From positions 62,001 through 126,000 of the forward strand of contig NZ_LQQA01000034.1 in NCBI RefSeq assembly GCF_002101965.1: a stretch of 64,000 bases of DNA, read 5' to 3'. The notes under the pieces were generated by a model. It saw only the letters and a program-made list of their open reading frames with translations. It was not told the origin of the DNA and did no database searches. The position numbers and the translations under genes are program-made. This DNA is from Mycolicibacterium wolinskyi (GTDB lineage Bacteria > Actinomycetota > Actinomycetes > Mycobacteriales > Mycobacteriaceae). Of this stretch, positions 1 to 8,987 are shown in pieces. Numbering within the stretch: position 1 is the first letter of the stretch; the number at the start of each line of letters is the position of its first letter.

Positions 1-1
1 G

Positions 2-346
2 CAGGGGGCGGCCGGGTTCCTGTCGAAGGAGTCCACGCGCAGTGAGCTCGTCAACGCGGTGCTGTCGTGCGCGAAGGGCCGTGACGTCATCGACCCCAAC
101 CTGGCCGCCGGGTTGGCCGGTGAGATCCGTCGCCGCAACGAACCCGACGCTCCTGCGCTCAGCCCGCGGGAACGTGAGGTACTCGATCTGATCGCCAAAG
201 GCCGCAGCATCCCGGCGATGGCCAAGGAGCTGTACCTGGCACCGTCGACGGTGAAAACCCACGTGCAGCGGCTGTACGAGAAACTGGGCGTCAGCGATCG
301 CGGCGCGGCGGTCGCCGAGGCCATGCGCCGCCGGCTCCTGGACTGA
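2..346 (+). CDS. LuxR/NarL-family response regulator, C-terminal part (5' end outside window)
   Basis: The reading frame is open from the first bases of the window, so the receiver domain with its phospho-acceptor aspartate lies upstream. What remains is the linker and a complete LuxR-type helix-turn-helix: the LSPREREVLDLIAKG stretch, the PAMAKELYLAPSTVKTHV recognition region and a closing KLGVSDRGAAV. This is the DNA-binding output half of a two-component system. The next gene, a NarL-type histidine kinase, starts two bases after this stop codon, so the pair is surely one operon and cognate. The target genes cannot be told from the sequence. Confidence 0.9.
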   Translation, partial: QGAAGFLSKESTRSELVNAVLSCAKGRDVIDPNLAAGLAGEIRRRNEPDAPALSPREREVLDLIAKGRSIPAMAKELYLAPSTVKTHVQRLYEKLGVSDRGAAVAEAMRRRLLD

Positions 347-347
347 C

Positions 348-1508
348 ATGGCGTCCGGCGTCGAATTCTTTGCCGCGCAACCAGTCCGGGTCTCTGCGGT
401 ACTGCGGTTGCCGCTGATCGGCTTGATCATGGTGCTGGTCTCGGTGTGGGAGGTCGACCACTGGCTGCCGGTCCTCTACGCGGTCATCTTGGGTCTCTAT
501 GCGGCCGCCGCGGTGCTGTGGTTGGTGGTGGTGTTGCGCGGGCCGATGCCGCCATGGGCCGAGTGGGCGTCCACCGGGGTCGACGTCCTGGTTCTGGTGG
601 CACTGTGCGCGGTGTCCGGGGGCGCGACGGCCGCACTGCTGCCGGTGTTCTTCCTGCTGCCGATCTCGGTTGCGTTCCAGGATCGCCCGGTCTTGACCGC
701 GATTCTGGGAACCACCACCGCGGCGGCATATCTGGCGGTGTGGATCTTCTATTCGAAACGCGACGACAACGTCGGCCTGCCGAACGTCGTGTACATGCAG
801 GTCGGTTTCCTGGTGTGGCTCGCGGTGGCCACCACCGCGTTGTCGCTTGTGCTGGCCCGCCGTTCGGCACGGGTGCGCGCACTGCTCGACGTGCGTCGCC
901 GGCTGGTGTCGGAGTCGACGCGAGCCGACGATCTCCGCAACGCCGAACTCGCCGAGCACCTGCATGACGGGCCGCTGCAGACCCTGCTCGCAGCGCGGCT
1001 CGAACTCGACGAGATACGCGAACGCAACCCCGATCCGGCGCTGGACATGGTGCACGCGGCACTGCAGGAGACGGCGAGCGGGCTCCGGTCCACCGTGACC
1101 GCACTGCACCCCCAGGTGCTCGCGCAACTCGGTCTCACGGCTGCGGTGCGGGAGTTGTTGCGGCAGTACGAGAACCGCGGCGATCTCACCGTGCGTGCCG
1201 ACCTCGGCGAAGTCGGGCATCCGGACGGCCAGGCGCTGCTCTACCGCGCGGCGCGCGAACTGCTGGCCAACGTGAACAAGCACGCTCGCGCGAGCACGGT
1301 TTCGGTCGGCCTGCGCCGGACCGGCGACCGAACGGTGTTGACCGTGACCGATGACGGTGCCGGATTCGATCCGAACACGGTGGCCCAGGCGGTCGCGGAC
1401 GGGCACATCGGCCTGGCCTCGCTGCAGGTCCGCGTCGAGGCGATGGGCGGGGCCATGACCATCAGCTCAGAGACCGGATATGGGACGCAGGTGACGGTGA
1501 CGCTGTAG
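348..1508 (+). CDS. Two-component sensor histidine kinase (HisKA_3/NarL type)
   Basis: 386 residues. The first ~170 residues are strongly hydrophobic with several predicted membrane spans and no obvious extracellular sensor domain, suggesting a membrane-embedded sensor. A HisKA_3 dimerisation box (AEHLHDGPLQTL, phospho-acceptor His206) follows, then a C-terminal HATPase_c domain with the DGAGFDPN and GHIGLASLQ nucleotide-binding motifs. It should autophosphorylate and pass phosphate to the regulator encoded directly upstream. The start ATG lies two bases after the regulator stop. The signal sensed is unknown. Confidence 0.9.
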   Translation: MASGVEFFAAQPVRVSAVLRLPLIGLIMVLVSVWEVDHWLPVLYAVILGLYAAAAVLWLVVVLRGPMPPWAEWASTGVDVLVLVALCAVSGGATAALLPVFFLLPISVAFQDRPVLTAILGTTTAAAYLAVWIFYSKRDDNVGLPNVVYMQVGFLVWLAVATTALSLVLARRSARVRALLDVRRRLVSESTRADDLRNAELAEHLHDGPLQTLLAARLELDEIRERNPDPALDMVHAALQETASGLRSTVTALHPQVLAQLGLTAAVRELLRQYENRGDLTVRADLGEVGHPDGQALLYRAARELLANVNKHARASTVSVGLRRTGDRTVLTVTDDGAGFDPNTVAQAVADGHIGLASLQVRVEAMGGAMTISSETGYGTQVTVTL

Positions 1509-1511
1509 TCG

Positions 1512-3119
1512 TCACTTGACGCACGGCACCCCGGATACGGTCATCTGACTGAGGTCGGTGGGTGCGGGGGTGTATGTGCCGCTGGCCGTGGCGGCGACAG
1601 TGGTGACCGGTGTGCTGGGAGTCGTGCTGGATTCGGTTGTGCTCGTGGAATCGGCGGTCTCGTCGGCAAGGCTCATGTTGAGATAGTCGTCGCCGGGAAA
1701 ATCGGTGCCGATCGTCAGCTGCACCGTATCGGCGAGTATCTGTTGCGACGGCATGGCCGTCACGTCGAGTTCGGTGGCCAGCGCTTGGGCCGCGGCCTCG
1801 GCGCCCGGTCCGTAGGCGATCGTGGTGGTGGCGGCCAGCGCCTCGGCGTCTCCGATCTGGCCTTGCGTGAAACCGCTTGCGCCGAAGATTGTTTCGAGTT
1901 TCGCGGCCAACCCGATATAGGTGGAGGCGTTGACGACGTCGAGGATCGCGCCTTGGCCGTCGAGGGCCGGAGTGGTCGGGATGGACGACGCGGATGACGC
2001 GGCGGGGTCCGTCTCGGACACCAGGTCGTGCACGATCTTGCGCACGGTCGGGACGTCGATGATGTTGATGTCCTCGCCATACTCGTTCTGGGTGAACTCC
2101 ACGATCGGCAGGGTGTAGAGCGTAGGCGGCTCCTCGGTCAGGTCCGAGGCCCGCTTGGCGAAGCTCGCCAGGTCGAAGTCGGCGTCCAGCGCCACGTTCT
2201 GCTTGGTGACGTCCAAGAGGTCACGCAGCGTCGTCGGGCTGCTCAGCGCGCCGTTCTTGCTGAGCGCCGATACCAGTGCGGCGATGAAGGCCTGCTGTCG
2301 GCGGGTGCGGTCCAGGTCGGTGAAGCTCGCGTCGTTCACATCGCGGCGCTGCCGCACGAACGCCATGGCCTGTGCGGCGTCGATCTGCTGCTCGCCTTTG
2401 TGAAAGTTCGCTCCGGAGTAGGGATCTGACGTCTCCTCGTTGAGACACACCGTGATCGGCGCGACCGCCTTGGCGATCTCGAAGAATGCGCCGAGGGTGA
2501 TCTCGACGAAGTGGTCGATCGGAATCTCGAGAAGATTTCGCACCGTGGCGATCTGGGCCTTCCGCCCGGCCTCTCGGGCTTCCTGCTCGGTCGGTTGAGG
2601 TGCGTCTTCCGAGGAATCCGACGAATTCATCGCGGCGTCGTACGCATAGCCGTAGGCCTGCTTGACCTTGCCCTCACAGATGTCGTTCGGACAGCCGGCC
2701 AGGTCGACGTAGTCGTCGCGCGGAATGGAGAACGCGGTCGCGGGGCTGCCATCACCGGGTAGGTGAACCACGATCAGCACGTCGGCCGTGTAGTCACCCG
2801 CTGACTCGTCGCCGGCATGCATCGCGTCGTAGATGTCCTGCGGCAGCGGGTTGCCGTACTGATCGAGCCTGCTGTCGATCCCCATGATCAGGATGTTCTC
2901 GGTGTCCCCGGTCGAGCCGGGGTCACCGTCGAGGGCGTTGGAGGTTGTGATGCCGTCCAGCGCGCCGCGGTAGGTCATCCAGCCGGTTCCGGTGACGACC
3001 AGCGCAACGACCGCGGCCAGGCCGGCCGCGGCTCGCGATGCGGTTCGCACGCGCGGGCGCCGCCCTCGGCGCCCGCGGTGTTTCCGCGCATGGGCTGGTG
3101 AATTCATGTCACCTGCCAT
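1512..3119 (-). CDS. LytR-CpsA-Psr (LCP) family cell-wall ligase with LytR_C domain
   Basis: 535 residues. A basic, Arg-rich cytoplasmic N-terminus is followed by one transmembrane helix (about residues 28-50). The LCP catalytic domain has ILIMGIDSR and the conserved arginine in FSIPRDDYVD. Near residues 390-480 a LytR_C domain lies between low-complexity Ser/Thr-rich stretches. LCP enzymes in mycobacteria attach arabinogalactan to peptidoglycan outside the membrane. The gene converges on the kinase gene with only 3 bp between stops. An alternative ATG four codons downstream (3107) has an AGGTGA close before it, so the exact start is unsure. The Thr/Ser/Pro-rich tail suggests an exposed extension. 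Confidence 0.88.
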   Translation of the reverse strand: MAGDMNSPAHARKHRGRRGRRPRVRTASRAAAGLAAVVALVVTGTGWMTYRGALDGITTSNALDGDPGSTGDTENILIMGIDSRLDQYGNPLPQDIYDAMHAGDESAGDYTADVLIVVHLPGDGSPATAFSIPRDDYVDLAGCPNDICEGKVKQAYGYAYDAAMNSSDSSEDAPQPTEQEAREAGRKAQIATVRNLLEIPIDHFVEITLGAFFEIAKAVAPITVCLNEETSDPYSGANFHKGEQQIDAAQAMAFVRQRRDVNDASFTDLDRTRRQQAFIAALVSALSKNGALSSPTTLRDLLDVTKQNVALDADFDLASFAKRASDLTEEPPTLYTLPIVEFTQNEYGEDINIIDVPTVRKIVHDLVSETDPAASSASSIPTTPALDGQGAILDVVNASTYIGLAAKLETIFGASGFTQGQIGDAEALAATTTIAYGPGAEAAAQALATELDVTAMPSQQILADTVQLTIGTDFPGDDYLNMSLADETADSTSTTESSTTPSTPVTTVAATASGTYTPAPTDLSQMTVSGVPCVK

Positions 3120-3316
3120 TATGGGGTCGATCGCGCGAAATTGACCGGTCAGGAAATTGCGGCCCTTGCGGTGCTGGTCAGGGCGTCGGTGGCGCCCCGG
3201 GGAGCGCTACACCCGGCCGTTGGTCGCGAAGTAATTGCTCAGAACGTGCAGCGCGAGCACGCGATACTGCCCGAACTGTGTCACTTCAGGGAGCCGTACT
3301 GGCACTAACGTCGTCA

Positions 3317-3340
3317 AAAAACGTGCAGGAGAACGTTTTT
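3317..3340 (+). promoter_or_regulatory. AT-rich inverted repeat with a Shine-Dalgarno in its loop
   Basis: Perfect 8-bp arms AAAAACGT and ACGTTTTT are separated by GCAGGAGA, which contains AGGAG. It lies about 30 bp before the aldo/keto reductase and just before a nine-codon upstream ORF. It may be a repressor operator or an RNA hairpin presenting a ribosome-binding site. Such A/T runs are rare in this GC-rich sequence. Confidence 0.4.
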
Positions 3341-3342
3341 CG

Positions 3343-3372
3343 ATGATCAGAAGGGCGATGCGCAGATTATGA
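3343..3372 (+). CDS. Possible nine-codon upstream ORF coupled to the aldo/keto reductase
   Basis: ATG at 3343 opens a frame encoding M-I-R-R-A-M-R-R-L and stopping at TGA 3370-3372, which overlaps the ATG of the next gene as ATGA. An AGGAG at 3328-3332 sits about 10 bases ahead, whereas the reductase itself has only an AGAAGG about 13 bases upstream of its ATG. This fits translational coupling from a short leader, but an ORF this short could be chance. Confidence 0.3.
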   Translation: MIRRAMRRL

Positions 3373-4385
3373 AGGTGTCTGATGTCAGACTGCACGAGCG
3401 GACCGGGCTGGTGTTCACCGCCATGGGGTACGGCGGCGCCCCGATTGGGAACTTCAACGGCCGTTTTACCGACGAAGCCGCTTACGACATGGTGTCTCAG
3501 GCTTGGCAGCAGGGCGTCCGCCACTTCGACACGGCTCCGGGGTACGGCAACGGCCTCAGCGAATACCGGCTCGGCCATGCGTTGCGGAAATATGACCGCA
3601 CCGAGATGGTGTTGTCGACCAAAGTCGGCCGGGTGTTGACTCCGACGATGGGAGCACCCGCCGACAACGGTCAGTATCAGGGCATCCCACCGTTCGTCGC
3701 AGACTTCGACTACAGCTACGACGGTGTTATGCGGGCGGTCGAGCAGAGCATGCAGCGCATGCTGACCGACCGGTTCGACGTTCTGTTCATCCACGACTGT
3801 GACCGCTACACCCACGGCGCGGCGCAACCCGACCATTTCCGCCAGGCGATCGTCAGCGCGTTCCCGGGCCTGGAGTCGTTGCGCGATCAGGGGGTGGTGA
3901 AGGCGATCGGGTTCGGCGTGAATGAAACGGACGTCATGACGGAGGCCGTCAAAGCGACTGATTCCGATCTGTGCCTGCTTGCGGGCCGATACACGCTGCT
4001 CGAACAGGACCCGCTCGACGCGCTGTTGCCCATCTGCGAGGAGCGCGGCATCGGGTTGGTACTCGGCGGCGTGTACAACAGTGGCGTACTGGCGACCGGC
4101 CCGATCGACGGCGCCCGCTTCAACTACGGTCCCGCACCGCGGGACGTTGTGGAGAAGGTGGCGCGGATCGACGAGATCTGCCGTCGCCACGATGTCTCGT
4201 TGCCCGCGGCGGCACTGCAGTTCGCAGCCGCGCATCCGGTTGTGGCGAGTATCTGCATCGGCGCCCGCAACGCAGATCAGCAGCAACGTAATGTGGAACT
4301 GTTCGAATCCGATGTCCCGCAGGCATTCTGGGAAGATCTGCGGTCGGCGCAGCTCATCCGCGAAGACGCGCCGACCCCGGCCTGA
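3369..4385 (+). CDS. Aldo/keto reductase, D-threo-aldose 1-dehydrogenase-like
   Basis: 338 residues, full length for the family. The AKR active site is visible: FDTAPGYG supplies the catalytic Asp and Tyr, STKVGR the Lys and FIHDCD the His. The N-terminal MGYGGAPIGN and the VGRVLTP region resemble L-fucose/D-threo-aldose 1-dehydrogenases and pyridoxal dehydrogenases, which oxidise a sugar lactol or aldehyde with NAD(P). It stands at the edge of an oxidoreductase-rich cluster and converges end-to-end with the mycofactocin-type SDR (adjacent stops). Substrate assignment is inference from family. Confidence 0.85.
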   Translation: MKVSDVRLHERTGLVFTAMGYGGAPIGNFNGRFTDEAAYDMVSQAWQQGVRHFDTAPGYGNGLSEYRLGHALRKYDRTEMVLSTKVGRVLTPTMGAPADNGQYQGIPPFVADFDYSYDGVMRAVEQSMQRMLTDRFDVLFIHDCDRYTHGAAQPDHFRQAIVSAFPGLESLRDQGVVKAIGFGVNETDVMTEAVKATDSDLCLLAGRYTLLEQDPLDALLPICEERGIGLVLGGVYNSGVLATGPIDGARFNYGPAPRDVVEKVARIDEICRRHDVSLPAAALQFAAAHPVVASICIGARNADQQQRNVELFESDVPQAFWEDLRSAQLIREDAPTPA

Positions 4386-5258
4386 TCACCGGACCGCGGT
4401 GTCCATGAGCAGATGCGGTGCCTTGAACGGGTTCAAGGCACCGGCATCGATCGTGTGGGCCGTACCGGTGATGTAACGGCCGTCCTCGCCGGCCAGGTAC
4501 ACGACTGCATTGCTCACGTCGATCGGGTCCAGGAACGGTACCGGGAGCGCATGCATGGCGGTCAATGCGGGCAGCGCATCCTCCTGCGTGGCACCGTCTT
4601 TGCCGCCGGCGAACAGCCGGTTATAGCGCGGGTTGTTGATCATCGAGGTGTTCACGTTGGTCGGGTTGATCGAGTTCACCCGGATGCCGTAGGGCGCCAG
4701 TTCGCCTGAGAGCGTGCGCATCAGGCCATTGACACCGTGTTTGGAGGCCGCGTAGTGACCGACATTGAGCTCGACGGTCAGCCCGGAGATGGAGCTGATC
4801 AGGATCACGGCGCCACCCTCGTTCTGACGCAGCAGCGTGGGCACGGTGGCCTTGATGGTCTTCCACACCCCGGTCAGATTGACGTCGAGCTGATCCTGGA
4901 ACTGCTGTTCGGAGAGTTCCCACAGCGGTGCGGTGTCGTTGAGGGTGCCGGCGTTCGCGACGACGATGTCGAGGCGTCCCAGCTCGGACACTCCATGATC
5001 GACCGCGGCTTCCAGGGCGGACAGATCGCGGACGTCGGCCTCTGCGGCGAAGATTCTCCTGCCCCGGCTCCTGACCAGGTCGACGGTGGTCACCAGGTCG
5101 TCGGAGTCGGCCATCGGATAGGGCACGGTGTCGATCTGTCGGCAGATGTCGAGCGCGATGATGTCGGCGCCCTCCTCGGCCAGGCGTAGTGCGTGTGAGC
5201 GGCCCTGTCCGCGCGCGGCGCCGGTGATCAGGGCGACCTTCCCGTCCAACCTGGGCAT
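4386..5258 (-). CDS. Mycofactocin-type short-chain dehydrogenase/reductase
   Basis: 290 residues from the ATG at 5258, chosen because GAGGAG lies properly upstream; an in-frame ATG eight codons earlier lacks this. The Rossmann motif is TGAARGQG (residues 12-19), followed by RSHALRLAEEGADIIALD and an insertion (QIDTVPYPMADSDDL) typical of the mycofactocin-coupled SDR group (TIGR03971). Catalytic YAASK has Tyr169 and Lys173. Members of that group hold NAD tightly and are thought to pass electrons to the peptide cofactor mycofactocin, oxidising alcohols. It is probably co-transcribed with the ThDP enzyme upstream on the same strand (about 95 bp gap). A second such SDR is at 21.0-21.8 kb. Confidence 0.88.
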   Translation of the reverse strand: MPRLDGKVALITGAARGQGRSHALRLAEEGADIIALDICRQIDTVPYPMADSDDLVTTVDLVRSRGRRIFAAEADVRDLSALEAAVDHGVSELGRLDIVVANAGTLNDTAPLWELSEQQFQDQLDVNLTGVWKTIKATVPTLLRQNEGGAVILISSISGLTVELNVGHYAASKHGVNGLMRTLSGELAPYGIRVNSINPTNVNTSMINNPRYNRLFAGGKDGATQEDALPALTAMHALPVPFLDPIDVSNAVVYLAGEDGRYITGTAHTIDAGALNPFKAPHLLMDTAVR

Positions 5259-5354
5259 GTGTACTCCTCGGTGATATGACAAGGTCCGTCACTGCCGACT
5301 GCACGGAGCAGTGGCAGTGACGGACCGATGAGTGAATGGTGTTGTGGGGAACTG

Positions 5355-7139
5355 CTATTGGTGCTGTTCGCGGGCGCGCAGCTCGCGGTATTCGTCGGCT
5401 CGCTCACCGGTGATGTGCGGCAGCGGCGGGAAGTCGAGCCAACCGGGGACGAACGGGCTGGCCAGGTCACGGTCGGTCGGGATTTCCACCAGCACCGGGG
5501 CCTTTGCGTCGAACGCGCGCTTGAACGTCGGCTCCAGATCGGTGGCGGAGTCCACCCGGAACGATTCCAGTCCGAACGACTCGCCGAGGGCCTTGAAGCT
5601 CGGGCTGTACGGCGTGCCGTCAGGCCGGTTGAACTCGGTGCCGATGATGCGGTCGGTGGCGTTGCGTTGGCCGCCGCGGATCGAAATGTAACCCGAGTTG
5701 TCCTGCACGATGAACACCACCGGGATGTCATGTTGGATCGCGACCCCGATCTCCTGTGCCGTCATCAGGAAATCGCCGTCACCGGTTATGGTCGCGACCT
5801 GACGCTCCGGTGCGGCCAGCTTCGCGCCCAGCGCGGCGGGCACCGGCCACCCCATCGAGGAGAAGCCGCCGGTGGTCAGGTGAGTGCGTGGTTCATAGAC
5901 CGGGAAGGTTTGCTTGACCGCCCCCTGGGTGTTACCCGAGCCCACCAGCACGATGCCGCTGCGGTCCATCACATTTCGAAGGGCTGCCAGCGGCCGCTGC
6001 AACGTGAACGGGAACCGGTCGGTGTCGCGACGGGTGGCGAGTTCGTTCTCCCACTGGGCTTTTCGCTCGGCAACCTCGGCGAGGTACTCGTTGCGATCCG
6101 GCTTCGCGGGCAGTGAGTCGACGATGGCCGCCACCGCGGGCTTGGCGTCGGCGAGGATCCCGACCTCGGCCGGATAGATCTTGCCGATCTCGTGCGGGTC
6201 GATGTCGATGTGGATCAATTTGGCGGGCGGGAACGAGAATGACTTGCCCTGCGCGTAGCTCGACGCCGACCAGTCGGTGAACCGGCATCCGATCGAGACG
6301 ACAACGTCGGCATTGGCGGCGAGGTAGTTTCCGTGGATCGTGCCGGTCTGCCCGACACTTCCGACGAACAGCTCGTGATCTTCGGGGAACGCGCTCTTGC
6401 CGTTCCATGTCGTGACAACGGGGATGTCGAATCCCTCTGCGAGCGCCCGCACTTCGTCGGTCGCGTAGGCACTGATCGCGCCGCCGCCGACGACGATCAT
6501 CGGCCTTTTCGCGGTGGCGAGCAGGTCGACCGCACGCTGGATTGCTTCCGGATCGGGGTATTGCAGGCCGACCGGAAGCCGCCGCGCGAGGTCGTGGAAG
6601 TTCACCTCCGCGGTCTCGGCATGCAGGTCCCACGGCACCTCGATGTGCGCGGGGCCGCGGCGGCCGGTCAGCATCGTCGAGAACGCCCGATGCATGATGA
6701 ACGGCAGATCCTCGATGCTGTTGGCCACCCAGCTGCGCTTGGACACCGCCTCGGCCACCTGCGGAAAGCCGTTGTCCTTCTGGCGTTCCAGCTCCTGCAG
6801 CACGCCGCGGCCCCGCATGTGGCGTGGTGGGCCGCCGGTGATCACCAGCACGCTGGTCGAATCACTGTAGGCGGTCGCCAGGCCGAGGACGGTGTTGGAG
6901 GCGCCCGCGCCGATCGATGTCACCGCGCACATCGGCTTGCCCGATACGCGGTAGTAGCCGTCGGCCAGATGCACCGCACTCTGCTCGTGATAGGTCTGGA
7001 TGAACGGAATCTTGGATTCGTCCTCGTTGAAGGCGTCCATCAGGCCCCAGATACCGTGGCCCGGAATGCCTGCCACGTAAGGGACTCCGTACTCCTTGAG
7101 GATGCGGGCGATGACTTGCCCGCCGTTGAGCCTGGGCAT
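5355..7139 (-). CDS. Thiamine diphosphate-dependent enzyme, acetolactate-synthase-like
   Basis: 594 residues with all three domains of the family: N-terminal Pyr domain with catalytic Glu52 in YHEQSA, a central domain (about 190-330), and a C-terminal PP domain with the Mg/ThDP motif GDGDFLMTAQEIG followed by QDNSGY. The sequence is clearly of the acetolactate synthase/benzoylformate decarboxylase superfamily but diverges from housekeeping IlvB, and no small regulatory subunit is nearby. A catabolic carboligase or 2-oxoacid decarboxylase is likely. AAGGAC precedes the ATG. It is divergent from the PucR regulator across 140 bp, so PucR probably controls it. Confidence 0.82.
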   Translation of the reverse strand: MPRLNGGQVIARILKEYGVPYVAGIPGHGIWGLMDAFNEDESKIPFIQTYHEQSAVHLADGYYRVSGKPMCAVTSIGAGASNTVLGLATAYSDSTSVLVITGGPPRHMRGRGVLQELERQKDNGFPQVAEAVSKRSWVANSIEDLPFIMHRAFSTMLTGRRGPAHIEVPWDLHAETAEVNFHDLARRLPVGLQYPDPEAIQRAVDLLATAKRPMIVVGGGAISAYATDEVRALAEGFDIPVVTTWNGKSAFPEDHELFVGSVGQTGTIHGNYLAANADVVVSIGCRFTDWSASSYAQGKSFSFPPAKLIHIDIDPHEIGKIYPAEVGILADAKPAVAAIVDSLPAKPDRNEYLAEVAERKAQWENELATRRDTDRFPFTLQRPLAALRNVMDRSGIVLVGSGNTQGAVKQTFPVYEPRTHLTTGGFSSMGWPVPAALGAKLAAPERQVATITGDGDFLMTAQEIGVAIQHDIPVVFIVQDNSGYISIRGGQRNATDRIIGTEFNRPDGTPYSPSFKALGESFGLESFRVDSATDLEPTFKRAFDAKAPVLVEIPTDRDLASPFVPGWLDFPPLPHITGERADEYRELRAREQHQ

Positions 7140-7225
7140 TTACTGTCCTTTCGGTCATATGCGAGAGCTGCGAACTTGCCGATCAGTCTGCCCAGCGTGA
7201 CGCAGATCTCGTAGACTCAAACTGA

Positions 7226-7248
7226 GCAGCAGATAAGAAGATTGCTGC
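7226..7248 (+). promoter_or_regulatory. Inverted repeat in the ThDP-enzyme/PucR divergent promoter region
   Basis: Arms GCAGCA and TGCTGC flank an 11-bp AT-rich spacer midway between the two divergent start codons, a sensible place for an operator of the adjacent PucR-type regulator. The arms are short, so chance is not excluded. Confidence 0.3.
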
Positions 7249-7279
7249 ACAAACTGTCCACCAGGGAGTGGTGACGATT

Positions 7280-8842
7280 ATGGCGATGACGGTACGTACC
7301 GCGTTGGATCTCGAAGTCTTCACCCGCGTCCCCATGAAAATCTATGCCGGTGCCGACAACCTGGGCCGCACCATCCGATGGGTCCATCCAACCGAAATCC
7401 CGGACATCGCAAAGTTTCTCAGCGGCGGGGAAATGTTGCTCACCGCCGGACTGGGCATCGGCGACAGCCCGCAGGGCCAACGTGACTACATCAGGCAGGT
7501 TGCCGATGCTCAAGCGGCGGTACTCATCATCGAGCTGAGCGGGCGGGCGTTCGACGCCATGCCGCAACCGTTGATCGAGGCCGCAGAAGAACGGGGCTTC
7601 CCCTTGGTCGGGCTCGACGGTGAGCTGCCGTTCGTCGAGGTGTCAGCCCAGGTCCATGAGTCGATCATCGACCAACGAGTGCTCGACCTGAGCGCCTACG
7701 AGCGCCTCAATGCGAGCTTCATGCAGCTTCTGCTCGCCGGCGGTGACCCTGGCGCGTTCACCGATGCGCTGAGTGCCGAGGTCGGCCATCCGGCGGTTCT
7801 CGAGGACGCGACCCGCCAGATCGTCGCCTACTCGGGCGGAACTTCATCTGGCGATGAGGTCCTCACCGAGTGGGAACACCACTCCCGCATCGACCACGAC
7901 TCGCTGACCACCGATGGCAACGTCAACGAGGCACACAACTGCACGCGCCGCGCGGTGGTGCTGCGCGGGGAACGGTGGGGCTGGCTGCACGTACTGCACG
8001 GGGGCACGTCGGTCACCGGGACCGCCGCCTACGCCGTCGATCGCGCCACCGATGCGATCGCAATCGCACTCCTGGGTGCGCGCGAGAGCGGCGCTCGCTC
8101 GGCTCAACGGCAGAACGCATTGGTCAGCCGGCTGCTGTTGGGCGATATCTCCGGAGACGCCTTCGTGAGCCGAGCCTTGCGCATCGGTCGGGACCTGCGT
8201 GAGCGCGCCTTGCTCGCGGTCTTCGTATGCCGTGAGACCCCGACGGGCAACTCCGGCGACGAGGCCATCGAGGAACTGTGCCGCGCACTGCATGTGCCCG
8301 CGGTGGTCGCCGACCTCGGCGAGCACACCCTCGCGATCATGGGCCTGTCGCGAACGAGTTCGGAGAAGCAGGTGGTGCAGCGATTGACCGGCTTGAACGT
8401 GCGGGCCGGGATCAGCAGGCCGGTCAGCGCCAGTCAGCTGCCCACCGCGGTCGAACAGGCACGCAGTGCGGCATCGGTGGCGGCTGCGCGACCAGACAAG
8501 GCGGTGCATCGGTTCGATGACCTCGGGGTCCTGCGCCTGTTGGCCTCGCTGGCCGGCGGCCCCGAACTCGCGCGCTACATCGAAGACGAGCTCGGCCCGA
8601 TACTGAAACATGACGCCAAGGCCACGAATCCGCTGCTGCCGACGCTACGGACCTACTTGTCGTGTGACGGCAACAAATCCCAAGCCGCCCAAGCCTTGTT
8701 CGTGCAGCGCCGCACGCTGTACTACCGGCTGGAACGCATCACAAGCCTGCTCGGCCGCTCACTCGACGACCCCGATACCCGGCAAGCCCTGATCTTCGCC
8801 GTCCGCGGGCACGACCTCCTGCAACGGCAGAACCAACCGTGA
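7280..8842 (+). CDS. PucR/CdaR-type transcriptional regulator
   Basis: About 520 residues. An N-terminal PucR domain (VFTRVPMKIYAGADNLGRTI onward, roughly to residue 130) is followed by a central GGDEF-like region and a C-terminal HTH_30 domain (NKSQAAQALFVQRRTLYYRLERI). PucR regulators usually activate catabolic operons for purines, amino acids or sugar acids. The ATG at 7280 is chosen because GGGAG ends 11 bases before it; GTG codons at 7268 and 7271 are alternatives. It is transcribed away from the ThDP-enzyme gene and toward the GMC/OYE/MFS genes, so it is the likely regulator of this part of the cluster. Confidence 0.85.
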   Translation: MAMTVRTALDLEVFTRVPMKIYAGADNLGRTIRWVHPTEIPDIAKFLSGGEMLLTAGLGIGDSPQGQRDYIRQVADAQAAVLIIELSGRAFDAMPQPLIEAAEERGFPLVGLDGELPFVEVSAQVHESIIDQRVLDLSAYERLNASFMQLLLAGGDPGAFTDALSAEVGHPAVLEDATRQIVAYSGGTSSGDEVLTEWEHHSRIDHDSLTTDGNVNEAHNCTRRAVVLRGERWGWLHVLHGGTSVTGTAAYAVDRATDAIAIALLGARESGARSAQRQNALVSRLLLGDISGDAFVSRALRIGRDLRERALLAVFVCRETPTGNSGDEAIEELCRALHVPAVVADLGEHTLAIMGLSRTSSEKQVVQRLTGLNVRAGISRPVSASQLPTAVEQARSAASVAAARPDKAVHRFDDLGVLRLLASLAGGPELARYIEDELGPILKHDAKATNPLLPTLRTYLSCDGNKSQAAQALFVQRRTLYYRLERITSLLGRSLDDPDTRQALIFAVRGHDLLQRQNQP

Positions 8843-8987
8843 GCCGTTTGCCTTCACATCCTGTGCATCGACGCGGCATAGCTCTTCGCATTGTGGGGCT
8901 CGCGGACGCTGACGTGCGTCTCTAGCGTTGGTTGAGTCGCCAGGCGACGCTCACCCACGTCCTCTCAGCCCAGAGGAGCTTTTCCAC

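Noticed and set aside
5355..7139. ThDP enzyme as sulfoacetaldehyde acetyltransferase (Xsc), which would fit an HpsN-type pathway
   Set aside because: General ThDP motifs are present but I see no Xsc-specific signature and no phosphotransacetylase or sulfite exporter nearby.
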